Source: Enterococcus larvae
GTDB taxonomy: Bacteria > Bacillota > Bacilli > Lactobacillales > Enterococcaceae
Length of the DNA: 64,000 nucleotides
Direction: 5' to 3'
Assembly: GCF_017830045.1 (NCBI RefSeq)
Contig: NZ_JAEDXU010000006.1
Coordinates: 1 to 64,000 of the forward strand
A program made the translations under genes and the position numbers. Shown here one piece after another: positions 1 to 8,815 of the stretch. Within the stretch, counting starts at the first letter, position 1; the number at the start of each line of letters is the position of its first letter. The notes beneath the pieces were generated by a model that was not told where the DNA came from, ran no database searches, and saw only the letters and a list, made by a program, of their open reading frames with translations.

Positions 1-80
1 AGCACGCTCCTTTTGATTGGGTTTAGGCACTTTAATCATACAAGGTTGTGTGCTTTTTATGTACCCCTAAATCAAAAAAA

Positions 81-120
81 GTGGGACAATGATCAGATTT
101 TTTCTGACTATTGTCCCACT
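81..120. terminator. Bidirectional terminator after ftsY
   Basis: A near-perfect hairpin whose arms are GTGGGACAAT and ATTGTCCCAC. Read on the minus strand it is followed by a T run directly downstream of ftsY. T-rich DNA on the other side lets it act on the plus strand too. Hairpins with a similar GTGGG(A/G)CA arm recur near 46460-46508 and 56478-56515. Confidence 0.85.
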
Positions 121-135
121 CTCTTTTTATCTCTT

Positions 136-1350
136 TTATTCTTCCCTCAACAATCCTTTAAACAAGCCGATTGCAAAGTCATTGGCATCAAATGGTTCCA
201 GATCGTTGATGCCTTCGCCCAGCCCGACTAATTTCACCGGCAGGTGCAGTTCGTTACGGATTGCTAAGACGATTCCGCCTTTCGCTGTACCATCCAACTT
301 AGTTAGTACTAAGCCGGTAACATCCGTTGTTTCCTTGAACTGTTTTGCCTGAGCCATAGCATTTTGTCCGGTCGTTGCATCGACAACCAGCAGGACTTCA
401 TGTGGTGCATCAGGAAGTTCACGTTGAATCACTCGCTTGATTTTTTCCAGCTCGTTCATCAAGTTCACTTTATTTTGCAAACGTCCGGCAGTATCCACCA
501 GAAGAACATCTGCGCCTTCCGCTTTGGCACGAGCCACTGCATCAAACACTACTGCAGCAGGATCGCCGCCCGCATTCCCACGAACAACTTCTACTCCGGC
601 ACGTTCGCCCCAAACAACTAACTGATCGATAGCTCCAGCACGAAAAGTATCCGCTGCTGCCAGCATGACCTTCTTGCCGCTTTCTTTATACTCATGTGCC
701 AGCTTCCCGATACTCGTTGTTTTCCCTACACCGTTTACACCAACGAACAACATAACGGTCAAACCATTTGGCTGGATATTCAGTGCATTGTTTTCATCGA
801 TTCCTTCTGCTTCATACAGATTGACCATTTTTTCAATGATTGTATTCTGAACCTCAGCAGTCTTCTTCGCATTACGAAGTTTTACTTCCTGTCTCAGCTC
901 TTCTGTGATCTTGATTGCGGTCTCAAAGCCGACATCTGCACCAATCAACGTTTCTTCCAGCTCTTCGAAAAAGTCTTCATCTACACTACGGAAATTCGCC
1001 ATCAGCTCATTAAAACGCTGAGAGAATGTCTTTCTGGTCTTTTCCAGACCTTTTTCGTATTTCTTCTGTTTTTCCTTTTCCGGTTCAATCATTGGAACAG
1101 TTTCTTCAATAATAGGTTCCGGAGCAACCTCGAGCTCTGGTGCAGATTCAACTTCCGGCTCAACCACTATCTCAGGTTCGCTTTCTTGCTTGTCTTCCTC
1201 AACCACTGCAGCAGGTGTTTCTTGTTCAACAGTATCTATAGTACTGTCCTCCGGCTGCTCTGTCGGGACTTCTTCTTGCAGCTGATCCTGTTCCTGCTCA
1301 GCTTCTTTATCGGCTGTGAACGCCTTTTTTATTCGATCAAAAAATCCCAT
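136..1350 (-). CDS. ftsY: Signal recognition particle receptor FtsY
   Basis: SRP receptor GTPase, which docks ribosome-SRP complexes at the membrane for co-translational insertion. Residues 1-95 are an acidic, low-complexity A domain rich in Glu, Pro and Val. The NG GTPase domain follows, with P-loop GVNGVGKTT (204-212), DTFRAGA (234-240), DTAGR (286-290) and TKLDG (350-354). Its 404 aa are normal for a Firmicute FtsY with an A domain. Its ATG overlaps the stop of the upstream HAD gene by one base (TGATG), so the two are translationally coupled. It is the last gene of the rnc-smc-HAD-ftsY run and is followed by a strong terminator. Confidence 0.97.
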   Translation of the reverse strand: MGFFDRIKKAFTADKEAEQEQDQLQEEVPTEQPEDSTIDTVEQETPAAVVEEDKQESEPEIVVEPEVESAPELEVAPEPIIEETVPMIEPEKEKQKKYEKGLEKTRKTFSQRFNELMANFRSVDEDFFEELEETLIGADVGFETAIKITEELRQEVKLRNAKKTAEVQNTIIEKMVNLYEAEGIDENNALNIQPNGLTVMLFVGVNGVGKTTSIGKLAHEYKESGKKVMLAAADTFRAGAIDQLVVWGERAGVEVVRGNAGGDPAAVVFDAVARAKAEGADVLLVDTAGRLQNKVNLMNELEKIKRVIQRELPDAPHEVLLVVDATTGQNAMAQAKQFKETTDVTGLVLTKLDGTAKGGIVLAIRNELHLPVKLVGLGEGINDLEPFDANDFAIGLFKGLLREE

Positions 1351-2177
1351 CAGTCTACTCCTTCCAGTGGTTTCAATACGTATTCTTTTACTGCTTCAGC
1401 CACACCGGACTGATCATTGTTTTTAGTGATCACATCCGCTGCTTTTTTGACCATCTCAACAGCATTTTCCATCGCAACACCGATTCCTGCATATTCGATC
1501 ATCGGTAAATCATTTTCTTCATCACCGATCGTCATGACCTCTTCTTGCTTGATATCCAAATCTCTTGCTAATAGTGAAATACCATAAGCCTTCGTGATTC
1601 CCTTCGGCATGAATTCCAGAAGGTTACTGCGGGTTTTGATCACTTCATAGCGTTCATAAAAATCAGCCGGAATTTTTTTGATTTGTTCATCCAAGTATTC
1701 TGTATCGATTGCAACGACTGCCTTATTGTAAATGCGATCTGTCGCCATTTCTTCCAATATTATTGGCTCAAATGTCAGTAAATTATTCAATTGACCATAA
1801 ATAGATGGATATTCAGCTGATGTGGGCAAATGTAAAACGGTACCCTCTGATAGAATATCCAAGGGAATATTCAGCGATACTGCCAGTTCATAAAGCTCAT
1901 GAATATGCGCCAAAGGCATCAAAGCTTTTTCTATGATCTCGCCTGTATCATTTTTTTGTACCAAACCGCCGTTGAAAGTGATACTATAGTCGCCTGGTTC
2001 ATTCAAACCCAGCTCATCCAAATAACCGACAATTGCTGCTAACGGACGACCTGTACAAATCACGATTTTAACACCCTGATCCTTTGCCTGTTTCAAGGTC
2101 TTTTTATCTTCTTCGCTGATCTGCTTCTGACTGTTTAATAGTGTACCATCCAAATCGATTGCAACCAATTTTATCAT
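1350..2177 (-). CDS. Cof-type HAD-IIB family phosphatase
   Basis: Haloacid-dehalogenase superfamily hydrolase of the Cof/YidA type, probably cytosolic. These enzymes dephosphorylate small sugar phosphates or nucleotides; the substrate here cannot be read from sequence. Motif I is DLDGTLLNS near the N-terminus, motif II is the CTGRP region (about residue 42), and motif IV is GDEENDLPM with DG/GIGVAM following. The C2-type cap lies between the motifs. The 275-aa length is usual. It sits 18 bp downstream of smc, overlaps ftsY by one base, and is a standard member of the enterococcal smc-ftsY run. Confidence 0.93.
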   Translation of the reverse strand: MIKLVAIDLDGTLLNSQKQISEEDKKTLKQAKDQGVKIVICTGRPLAAIVGYLDELGLNEPGDYSITFNGGLVQKNDTGEIIEKALMPLAHIHELYELAVSLNIPLDILSEGTVLHLPTSAEYPSIYGQLNNLLTFEPIILEEMATDRIYNKAVVAIDTEYLDEQIKKIPADFYERYEVIKTRSNLLEFMPKGITKAYGISLLARDLDIKQEEVMTIGDEENDLPMIEYAGIGVAMENAVEMVKKAADVITKNNDQSGVAEAVKEYVLKPLEGVD

Positions 2178-2195
2178 CTTTGCTCCTCCTGTTTT

Positions 2196-5100
2196 CTATG
2201 CACTGGTGGAGATTGCTCCGCCCTCTTTGACATCATCCAAACGAACAGAAACGATCTTAGAAACGCCTGATTCCTGCATCGTCACACCATACAGCACGTC
2301 TGCCGCCTCCATCGTTCCCTTACGGTGAGTAACAACAATAAATTGTGTTTCATCTTCAAAATCACTAAGGTAATGCCCAAATCTGGATACATTGGCATCG
2401 TCCAACGCAGCCTCGACCTCATCCAAAATACAGAACGGTACCGGACGAACACGAATGATAGAGAACAGTAACGCAATAGCTGTCAAAGCTCTCTCTCCAC
2501 CAGAAAGCAGGCTTAGATTCTGAAGCTTCTTGCCTGGAGGCTGTGCCTCGATTTCGATCCCTGTATTCAGTAAATCATCTGGATTTGTTAGTACCAGCTC
2601 TGCTCGACCGCCGCCGAACATATTTGGAAAGACAACCTTGAACTGCCCTCGGATCGCTTCAAATACTTCACTGAACCGGATTTTGACTTCCTGATCCATT
2701 TCCTCCATGGTTTCAAACAACTGATCCTTCGCTTCCAGCAAGTCATCTCGCTGAGTAACCAGAAATTCATGCCGTTCATTCACCTGTTCATACTGCTCGA
2801 TCGCATTTAGATTGACCGGTCCTAGTCGTTCAATATCACGCTTCAAACGCTTGACCTCGACTTTCGCCGCCTCAGCCTCTATCGTCAGCTGATAATCTGC
2901 CCTTGCTTTTTCATAGGTTAAATTGTAGTCTTCCTGCAAATATTGTAAGGCATTGTCCAGTTTGATTTCTGAACGATTTTTTACAACCTCAAGCTGCGTC
3001 TGTTGTGTCAATAGCTGCTGTTGGTGCTTATGCTCGTCAGTCAAGCTGCTATCAAGCTGATCCACATGCTGCTGTAAGCCTTGCCGTTTTTCTTTGCCTT
3101 GTCGGATTGCTTCCTCCAGTTCCCCGCGCTTCTCAGAAAACTGCGCCAATTGAAGCGCTAGACTTTCTTCGGTAACTTGATGGTCACTGGAATGATCGTT
3201 CAATTGCTGCAGCTGCTGCTTCAAACTACTTTCCTTCAATAGTACTTCATCCAGTTGAGACTGCTTGTCCCTCGTCTGACCTTCCAGATGCATCAACTGC
3301 TCTCCGATCACTGCCCGTTCCGCCTGAAGCTTGTTCAAGCGTTCCTGCGCATTCGCCTTGTGTGTTTCCATCTGGCTGGCTTCCTGATCGATCTGCTGCA
3401 TCTCCTGATCCAGTCGCTCTTTCGCCGTAACTAAATCCCTTTGCTGCTGCTCCAGCAGTTTGTGCTTTTCTTGATATTCTTCTAAAAATTGATGCAGTTC
3501 ACGACTTTCAAATTCAAACAGACGTTTTTCCTTCGTCAATCGATTGACTGCCTCTTCTTTATTGGTTCGTTTATTCTCAAGCTCTTGCTGCCGCAGACGA
3601 CTTTGCTCGCCTTTTGAACGCAGCTCTTCCAACTCTTCCGTCGTTTCCTTGACCTGCTCAGTCAGCTGGCGTACTTGATTCTCGCTCTCTGTCAGCTGCG
3701 CTTCTAACCGCTCCAACTGCTCGGTCAACGTTTGAAGCTCCTGCGTTTGAGAAAAAAGACTGCCTTGATTGCCCTTTTTGTTTGCTCCACCAGTCATTGA
3801 TCCGCCGGGATTCATCACGTCTCCGTCTAACGAAACTACTCTATACTGATAATTGATCAGCTTCGCCAATCGGTTGGCACTTGATAAGTCTCTTGCCAGA
3901 ACCGTCACGCCTAAAATGTTCTGTACCACCGGACTGATTTTTTCAGGATACTGGATCAGCTCACTGGCAATCCCCACAAATCCTTCAACAGCTTTTATCT
4001 TTTCTCTAACAGCTGTGGATAACTGACGTGGTTTGATTGTTGTCAAAGGTAAGAAGGTTGCCCGACCACTGTGCTGCTGCTTCAAGAAAGTGATTGCCGC
4101 ACGTCCATCTGCCTCGTTTTCCACAATTACATGCTGTGCCGCTCCACCCAACGCTGTTTCCACAGCCAATGTGAATTCTTTAGGCACCTCAATCAATTCC
4201 GCCACTGCACCCACGATACCGTTCAGCTGGTTCTTTTGCTTAAGAACCGCACGAACTCCCTGATAAAACCCAGCATAGTTCTCTTGGATCTCCTGCAGAC
4301 TCTTTCGTCTTGCTTTGACCTGCTGCACCTGATTCATCGTCTGATACATTTGCTTTTGTTTCACAGACTGTTCTTGCTGCTGCTGATCAAGTCGTTGTTT
4401 CGCCGCCGTATAATTTGCCCGCTGCTGCTCCAGCTGAGCTTCTGATGCTTCCAGTTGTTCAGCCAGCTGCTCTTGTTCCTGTTGCGCTGTGGATAACTGT
4501 GCTTCCAAATTCTCATGCTTTTCCACAGCCTGTTGGTTCTTCGCTGTTTCCTGCTGATATTGGCGCTCTAGATACTTCAGCTCATTTGCGGTATTTGCCT
4601 GTTCCTGCATCACTTCCACATAGTCGCTGCGTAATTCTTCCAATAATTCTTTTGAAGATTTGCTGTATTTTTCCACTTCCAGCTCTGCTTCTTTGATTGC
4701 TGTTGATAATTCTGTCTGCTCTTGCTGCTTCTGAGCATTCTTTTCTTTCAGCTGCTGCAGCTCTGTACGATACAGTTGAATCTTCTCTGCCGTCTCCGTC
4801 AGACTTTCCTGATATTCCGTTGTGCTCTGCATAGTATGCTTGGATCGCTCAATAAGCACCTGTTTTTGACCTTCCGTCTGCTTTAACGCTTCCGTTATCT
4901 TCAATAACTGTGCCTGCTGCTGCTCCAATTGTTCATCTAATTTGTTTCTCTGACTTCTCAACTGCAGCAGTTGGTCCTCTGAATGATGAATTTTCTGACT
5001 GATTTCTGCCAGCTGTGTTTCTACAGTCCCCAGCTCCTGAGTCTTTTCCTCCCAGATTGCTTTAGCCTGCTCAATTTCAGATACAGTTAAACTAACATCG

Positions 5101-5774
5101 ATCTCCGTCAGATTTTTCTTAAGAGATAAAAATTCCTTCGCGGCTTCACTTTGAGCAGCCAAAGGCGTCAACTGATCTTCCAATTCATAAATGATATCCT
5201 GTACACGATTCAGATTATCTTCTGTTTCAAATAATTTCTGTTCTGCCTTTTTCTTCCTCTGTTTGTACTTAAGAACCCCAGCGGCTTCCTCAAAAATACC
5301 ACGACGATCCTCAGGCTTACTATTGAAAATCGCCTCGACCTTCCCTTGAGAAATAATCGAGAAGGATTCCTTCCCTAGTCCGGAATCCATGAATAAGTCC
5401 TGAATGTCCTTCAAACGACAGCCCTGTTTGTTGATGAAAAAGTCACTTTCCCCAGTTCTTCGGTAGCGCCTTGTCACACTGATTTCTGAAAAATCCAACG
5501 GAAGGTAGTGATCCTTATTGTCCAACACCACAGTGACCTCGGCAATATTCAGCGCCTTGCGACCTTCCGAGCCGGCAAAGATAATATCCGGCATCTTTCC
5601 GCCCCGCAAGCTTTTTGCGGACTGCTCACCTAAAACCCAGCGAACGGCTTCAGTAATATTACTTTTTCCGCTGCCGTTAGGCCCTACAACAGCCGTTACG
5701 CCATTTTCAAATTCTATTACTGTCCGATCCGCAAAGGATTTAAATCCTGCGATCTCAATACGTTTTAAAAACAA
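2196..5774 (-). CDS. smc: Chromosome segregation ATPase SMC
   Basis: Condensin core ATPase, which organises and segregates the chromosome with ScpA/ScpB. I place the start at a TTG at 5774-5772. It is preceded by AAGGAG with a 9-nt gap, and the protein then begins LFLKRIEIAGFKSF, the family's usual N-terminus. The upstream in-frame ATG would add 33 unrelated residues. Walker A GPNGSGKSN is at about 31-39. Two long Gln/Glu-rich coiled coils flank a hinge (roughly 500-660, ending in the NPGGSMTGG stretch). The ABC signature LSGGERALTA and Walker B CILDEVEAALDDAN lie near the C-terminus. At 1192 aa it is full length. Confidence 0.96.
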   Translation of the reverse strand: MFLKRIEIAGFKSFADRTVIEFENGVTAVVGPNGSGKSNITEAVRWVLGEQSAKSLRGGKMPDIIFAGSEGRKALNIAEVTVVLDNKDHYLPLDFSEISVTRRYRRTGESDFFINKQGCRLKDIQDLFMDSGLGKESFSIISQGKVEAIFNSKPEDRRGIFEEAAGVLKYKQRKKKAEQKLFETEDNLNRVQDIIYELEDQLTPLAAQSEAAKEFLSLKKNLTEIDVSLTVSEIEQAKAIWEEKTQELGTVETQLAEISQKIHHSEDQLLQLRSQRNKLDEQLEQQQAQLLKITEALKQTEGQKQVLIERSKHTMQSTTEYQESLTETAEKIQLYRTELQQLKEKNAQKQQEQTELSTAIKEAELEVEKYSKSSKELLEELRSDYVEVMQEQANTANELKYLERQYQQETAKNQQAVEKHENLEAQLSTAQQEQEQLAEQLEASEAQLEQQRANYTAAKQRLDQQQQEQSVKQKQMYQTMNQVQQVKARRKSLQEIQENYAGFYQGVRAVLKQKNQLNGIVGAVAELIEVPKEFTLAVETALGGAAQHVIVENEADGRAAITFLKQQHSGRATFLPLTTIKPRQLSTAVREKIKAVEGFVGIASELIQYPEKISPVVQNILGVTVLARDLSSANRLAKLINYQYRVVSLDGDVMNPGGSMTGGANKKGNQGSLFSQTQELQTLTEQLERLEAQLTESENQVRQLTEQVKETTEELEELRSKGEQSRLRQQELENKRTNKEEAVNRLTKEKRLFEFESRELHQFLEEYQEKHKLLEQQQRDLVTAKERLDQEMQQIDQEASQMETHKANAQERLNKLQAERAVIGEQLMHLEGQTRDKQSQLDEVLLKESSLKQQLQQLNDHSSDHQVTEESLALQLAQFSEKRGELEEAIRQGKEKRQGLQQHVDQLDSSLTDEHKHQQQLLTQQTQLEVVKNRSEIKLDNALQYLQEDYNLTYEKARADYQLTIEAEAAKVEVKRLKRDIERLGPVNLNAIEQYEQVNERHEFLVTQRDDLLEAKDQLFETMEEMDQEVKIRFSEVFEAIRGQFKVVFPNMFGGGRAELVLTNPDDLLNTGIEIEAQPPGKKLQNLSLLSGGERALTAIALLFSIIRVRPVPFCILDEVEAALDDANVSRFGHYLSDFEDETQFIVVTHRKGTMEAADVLYGVTMQESGVSKIVSVRLDDVKEGGAISTSA

Positions 5775-5792
5775 GAATAAATACTCCTTCCG

Positions 5793-5903
5793 ATTGTAAA
5801 AGCTGAATGAGCTGGCCAGCGAACGAGCGATATAGGAAACTGGTATAGTAATGCTCTCTATCACTATAGACAATTTATCTTATCGTTGATTGAGCTAGCT
5901 CAC
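5793..5903. repeat. Intergenic hairpin element, copy 1
   Basis: About 110 bp between rnc and smc. It begins AAAGCTGAATGAGCTGG and ends near CTTATCGTTGATTGAGC. It aligns by eye with the two copies at 6778-6898 and 6901-7020, sharing the AAAGCTGAAYGA start, a GAACRA..GATA block and a CTTATYGTTGA end. The centre has inverted-repeat character (TATAGT / ACTATA). No coding potential is seen. Confidence 0.6.
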
Positions 5904-5927
5904 AAATCAAACCATGACTGAATGAAT

Positions 5928-5951
5928 CAAGAGTTGCTCGCACAACTCTTG
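5928..5951. other. Hairpin between rnc and smc
   Basis: Perfect 9-bp inverted repeat CAAGAGTTG / CAACTCTTG with a 6-nt loop and no following T run. It may be an RNA processing or stability site in the rnc-smc transcript rather than a terminator. Confidence 0.45.
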
Positions 5952-5992
5952 TCCTTGGTCACCTAAAACTATTGAAATACCTAAAAGAGAAC

Positions 5993-6691
5993 TCAATGTT
6001 GTTCTGAGAACTGTTTCAATGCTCGCTCTGCGGCATCTTGCTCCGCCAGTTTTTTTGATTTGCCTTGCCCGGTCCCAATCAAATCATCATTCAAGAAGAC
6101 TTCAATATAAAAAATCCTATCATGAGCCGGTCCTTCTTCCTTGATCAACCGATATTCGATTGTCACGTCTCCTTGGCGCTGCAGAACCTCCTGCAGTCTT
6201 GTTTTGTGATCCATCTCATGTGAAAAAGCACCTGCATCGATTTTGGGAAATATTACTTTTGAGATAAATTCTCTGACAGCCTCTAGCTGTTGATCAAGAT
6301 ATAATGCGCCTAAAAATGCTTCAAATACATCACAAAGCAATGCCGGACGCTCCCGACCACTTGAGTTTTCTTCTCCTTTACCCAAAAGAATATACTGATC
6401 AAAATGACACTCTTTAGCAAACTTGGATAAGCTGTCCTCACGAACGATTGCCGCCCGCATCTTTGTCAGCTTTCCTTCTGATAACTCTGGGAAATGACGG
6501 TATAGGTATTGAGAGACTAATAACTCCAATACCGCGTCTCCAAGAAACTCCAATCGCTCATTATCAGATAGTTTCATATAGCGATGCTCATTCACATAGG
6601 ATGAATGTGTAAAAGCCTGTTCCAATAAATTGACATCATGGAAAACAATGCCGTAACGTTCTTTCAGTTCTGTTGTTAACTGATTGTCCAT
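5993..6691 (-). CDS. rnc: Ribonuclease III
   Basis: Double-strand-specific endoribonuclease for rRNA processing and mRNA turnover. I chose the ATG giving [10 protein letters not shown] because AAAGGA lies 9 nt upstream. An ATG three codons earlier abuts that site. The RNase III domain carries the signature [14 protein letters not shown] (about residues 44-57) and the second acidic region [13 protein letters not shown]-terminal double-stranded RNA-binding domain includes the typical [12 protein letters not shown] end. Length 232 aa is normal. Gene order rnc-smc-HAD-ftsY is conserved in Firmicutes. Confidence 0.96.
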   Translation of the reverse strand: MDNQLTTELKERYGIVFHDVNLLEQAFTHSSYVNEHRYMKLSDNERLEFLGDAVLELLVSQYLYRHFPELSEGKLTKMRAAIVREDSLSKFAKECHFDQYILLGKGEENSSGRERPALLCDVFEAFLGALYLDQQLEAVREFISKVIFPKIDAGAFSHEMDHKTRLQEVLQRQGDVTIEYRLIKEEGPAHDRIFYIEVFLNDDLIGTGQGKSKKLAEQDAAERALKQFSEQH

Positions 6692-6777
6692 TCTCCACAT
6701 TCCTTTAAAATTATTTGCAACCTTCTCTATTATACTTTTTTTACAGGAAATTTAAAAGGTTGTCCCCTGATGTTATT

Positions 6778-6898
6778 AGAAAAGCTGAACAGGCTTGCTC
6801 TACTTCCGAGCAATAAAGGAACTTGACTTAATGATGCCCTTTATCATTGAAGGCAAGTTATCTTATTGTCGAAGAAGTTAGTCTGTGAAGCTGGACAA
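6778..6898. repeat. Intergenic hairpin element, copy 2
   Basis: Starts AGAAAAGCTGAACAGGCTTG and ends GTGAAGCTG. It contains an internal inverted repeat, AACTTGACTTAATGAT with ATCATTGAAGGCAAGTT, then CTTATTGTCGAAG. It is the left unit of a tandem pair with copy 3. Confidence 0.65.
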
Positions 6899-6900
6899 TT

Positions 6901-7020
6901 AGAAAAGCTGAACGAACTTGGGCAGCTGCCGAACAATAAGACGAAACTGACATGCGGTGCCCTTTCCCACAAGGCACGTTTTGACTTATTGTTGAACGGA
7001 GCTTGTTCATGAAGCTGAAC
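6901..7020. repeat. Intergenic hairpin element, copy 3
   Basis: Starts AGAAAAGCTGAACGAACTTG and ends GAAGCTGAAC. Its inner arms are GAACAATAAG / CTTATTGTTG and GGTGCC / GGCAC, which would fold into a long imperfect hairpin. It lies end-to-end with copy 2. Confidence 0.65.
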
Positions 7021-7085
7021 CTAAGTCGCTTAGCTTATGAGTCATACGCCTGATACCCGCATATAGACAATAGACTCCCACATAC

Positions 7086-7124
7086 AAAAAAGAAGAAGTC
7101 AGGACCAGTCCCAACCTCTTCTTT
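7086..7124 (-). terminator. Terminator after acpP
   Basis: On the minus strand AAAGAAGAGGTTGGGAC pairs with GTCCTGACTTCTTC and is followed by a run of six Ts, 110 bp after acpP. Confidence 0.8.
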
Positions 7125-7235
7125 CAATTTTTAAACCTGAATAAATGGCTGAACAATATACGTCCTACTTCCTCAAGACATCTTGTGTCTGATTTGATCC
7201 GGATACTCCTGCTCTACCTATTTTTTGTCATGTAA

Positions 7236-7475
7236 TTATAAGTTGTTTACAATATAATCTACAGCGGCACCCACGGTTTCAATCTTCTCTGCATCTTCAT
7301 CAGAAATCTCAGTTCCAAATTCATCTTCCAACTCTAAAACAAATTCCATCACACTGATTGAATCTGCATTCAGGTCATCTTTAATATTCAGTTGATCAGT
7401 TACGTTCTCAGCATCAATATCAAAGTGATTTGAGATAATATTCGCTACTTTCTGTAAAACTTCTTCACGAGTCAA
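7236..7475 (-). CDS. acpP: Acyl carrier protein
   Basis: Small acidic carrier of growing acyl chains in fatty-acid and phospholipid synthesis. The 4'-phosphopantetheine attachment Ser39 lies in the motif LNADSISVMEF (usual motif DSL, here DSI). The protein is 79 aa. The start is TTG, preceded by a full GGAGGTGAAG site 8 nt away. plsX lies directly upstream in the same direction, consistent with acyl-ACP to acyl-phosphate conversion. E. faecalis-type genomes usually carry a second acpP in the fab operon. This copy is the plsX-linked one. Confidence 0.93.
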   Translation of the reverse strand: MTREEVLQKVANIISNHFDIDAENVTDQLNIKDDLNADSISVMEFVLELEDEFGTEISDEDAEKIETVGAAVDYIVNNL

Positions 7476-7765
7476 CTGTCTTCACCTCCACTGCTTTAAA
7501 AAAACATTAATCTTAGAAAGACTTAAGCGCTATGGTACATTTTACTCAGAAAATCGTCGTTTGTCTACTTTTTTTTCAAATTTGTTACAGAGTCGTTGCA
7601 TTTCATTTGCAATTCTCTCGTCTATTTCTCTTGAATTTTTCACGAAACAAAGAAAAAATAACTGCAAATAGTACAGGATAGCTGTCGTTACTCCAACAGT
7701 TCGACTCAATCTGGTCTTTACTCTAGACTGAGCAAATACCTGACTTAGACTTCACGACCTGCTTT

Positions 7766-8761
7766 CTATTTTCCTTCGTAATATTCCACAAGCTGAGAAA
7801 CTACATCCGTGATCAGCATCGTACGAATCTGACGAATCGTATAGCGAACTGCTTCAGGACCAGTTGAACCATGTGTTTTGACAACTGGTGCTTTCAAGCC
7901 AAACAATACCGCTCCACCATGCTTGGAATAATCCATCTCTGACTTCATTTCTCTAAAGGCGTTTTTGAGCAGCAGACCGCCCATTTTCCCTTTTAGCCCT
8001 TCAGCCATGATTGATGTCTTCAGTAGGGACATCATGTTCATCGCTGTACCTTCAATTGATTTCAACACTGCGTTTCCGGTGAAGCCATCTGTCACAACCA
8101 CATCTGCCGGACCATTCAGCAATTCACGTGCTTCGATGTTTCCGATAAAATTGATTGTTTTATTATCAGACAATAGCTCAAAGGTTTTCTTCGTCAGCTC
8201 GCTGCCCTTTGTTTCCTCTGTCCCATTATTCAACAGAGCGACTCTTGGCTTGTTGATGCCGCGAACACGATTCGCATAAAATGATCCCAGTACAGCATAC
8301 TGAACCAAATGCTCTGGTTTATTATCAGCATTAGCACCCAAATCCAACATATCGAAGCCGCCGTTTTTTTGTCCAATCACAGGTAGAGTAGACATCAACC
8401 CTGGGCGTTCCACATTTTTGATCCGTCCGACAATAAACAGGCCGGCTGCCAATAAAGCGCCCGTGTTTCCTGCGGAAAAGATTGCGTCTGCTTCTCCGGA
8501 TTTGACCGCTTGTGCTGCCAGTACCATCGATGCATCCTTCTTACGACGAATTGCCTTCACAGGCTCGTCGTCACTTGCTATTTTTTCATCTGTATGAATA
8601 ATTGTAATATTGGTTTCATCTGTAACATATTCTCTGATTGCATCTTCTTTACCATAAAGTAGAAATTCTATGTCCGGAAAATCTTTTTTTGCCAGCATTA
8701 CGCCCTCAACGATTGCTTTCGGTGCGTTATCTCCGCCCATGGCATCCACGGCGATTCTCAT
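7766..8761 (-). CDS. plsX: Phosphate acyltransferase PlsX
   Basis: Converts acyl-ACP to acyl-phosphate, the donor for PlsY in phospholipid synthesis; a peripheral membrane enzyme. The 331-aa protein begins [14 protein letters not shown], the family's hallmark. It has the conserved [16 protein letters not shown] segment and the [10 protein letters not shown] stretch. It lies 54 bp downstream of recG and upstream of acpP. FakA, encoded two genes upstream, feeds the same acyl-phosphate pool, so the neighbourhood is metabolically coherent. Confidence 0.96.
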   Translation of the reverse strand: MRIAVDAMGGDNAPKAIVEGVMLAKKDFPDIEFLLYGKEDAIREYVTDETNITIIHTDEKIASDDEPVKAIRRKKDASMVLAAQAVKSGEADAIFSAGNTGALLAAGLFIVGRIKNVERPGLMSTLPVIGQKNGGFDMLDLGANADNKPEHLVQYAVLGSFYANRVRGINKPRVALLNNGTEETKGSELTKKTFELLSDNKTINFIGNIEARELLNGPADVVVTDGFTGNAVLKSIEGTAMNMMSLLKTSIMAEGLKGKMGGLLLKNAFREMKSEMDYSKHGGAVLFGLKAPVVKTHGSTGPEAVRYTIRQIRTMLITDVVSQLVEYYEGK

Positions 8762-8815
8762 AAATGACTCCTCCTATTTCCTTTTCATCAACATTTAGTA
8801 TAGCATATTTTTCCC

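Larger units (their letters stand above)
6692..7235. other. 544-bp gap: repeats and acpP terminator, no gene seen
   Basis: Between acpP and rnc. It holds two tandem copies of the hairpin element (6778-6898 and 6901-7020), the acpP terminator (7086-7124), and short T-rich DNA likely to carry the rnc promoter. I see no open frame with a ribosome-binding site. Confidence 0.7.

Noticed and set aside
694-1413. Long plus-strand open frame (239 codons) opposite ftsY
   Set aside because: It mirrors the acidic, low-complexity A domain of ftsY; no ribosome-binding site, and Phe/Leu-rich composition typical of an antisense frame.
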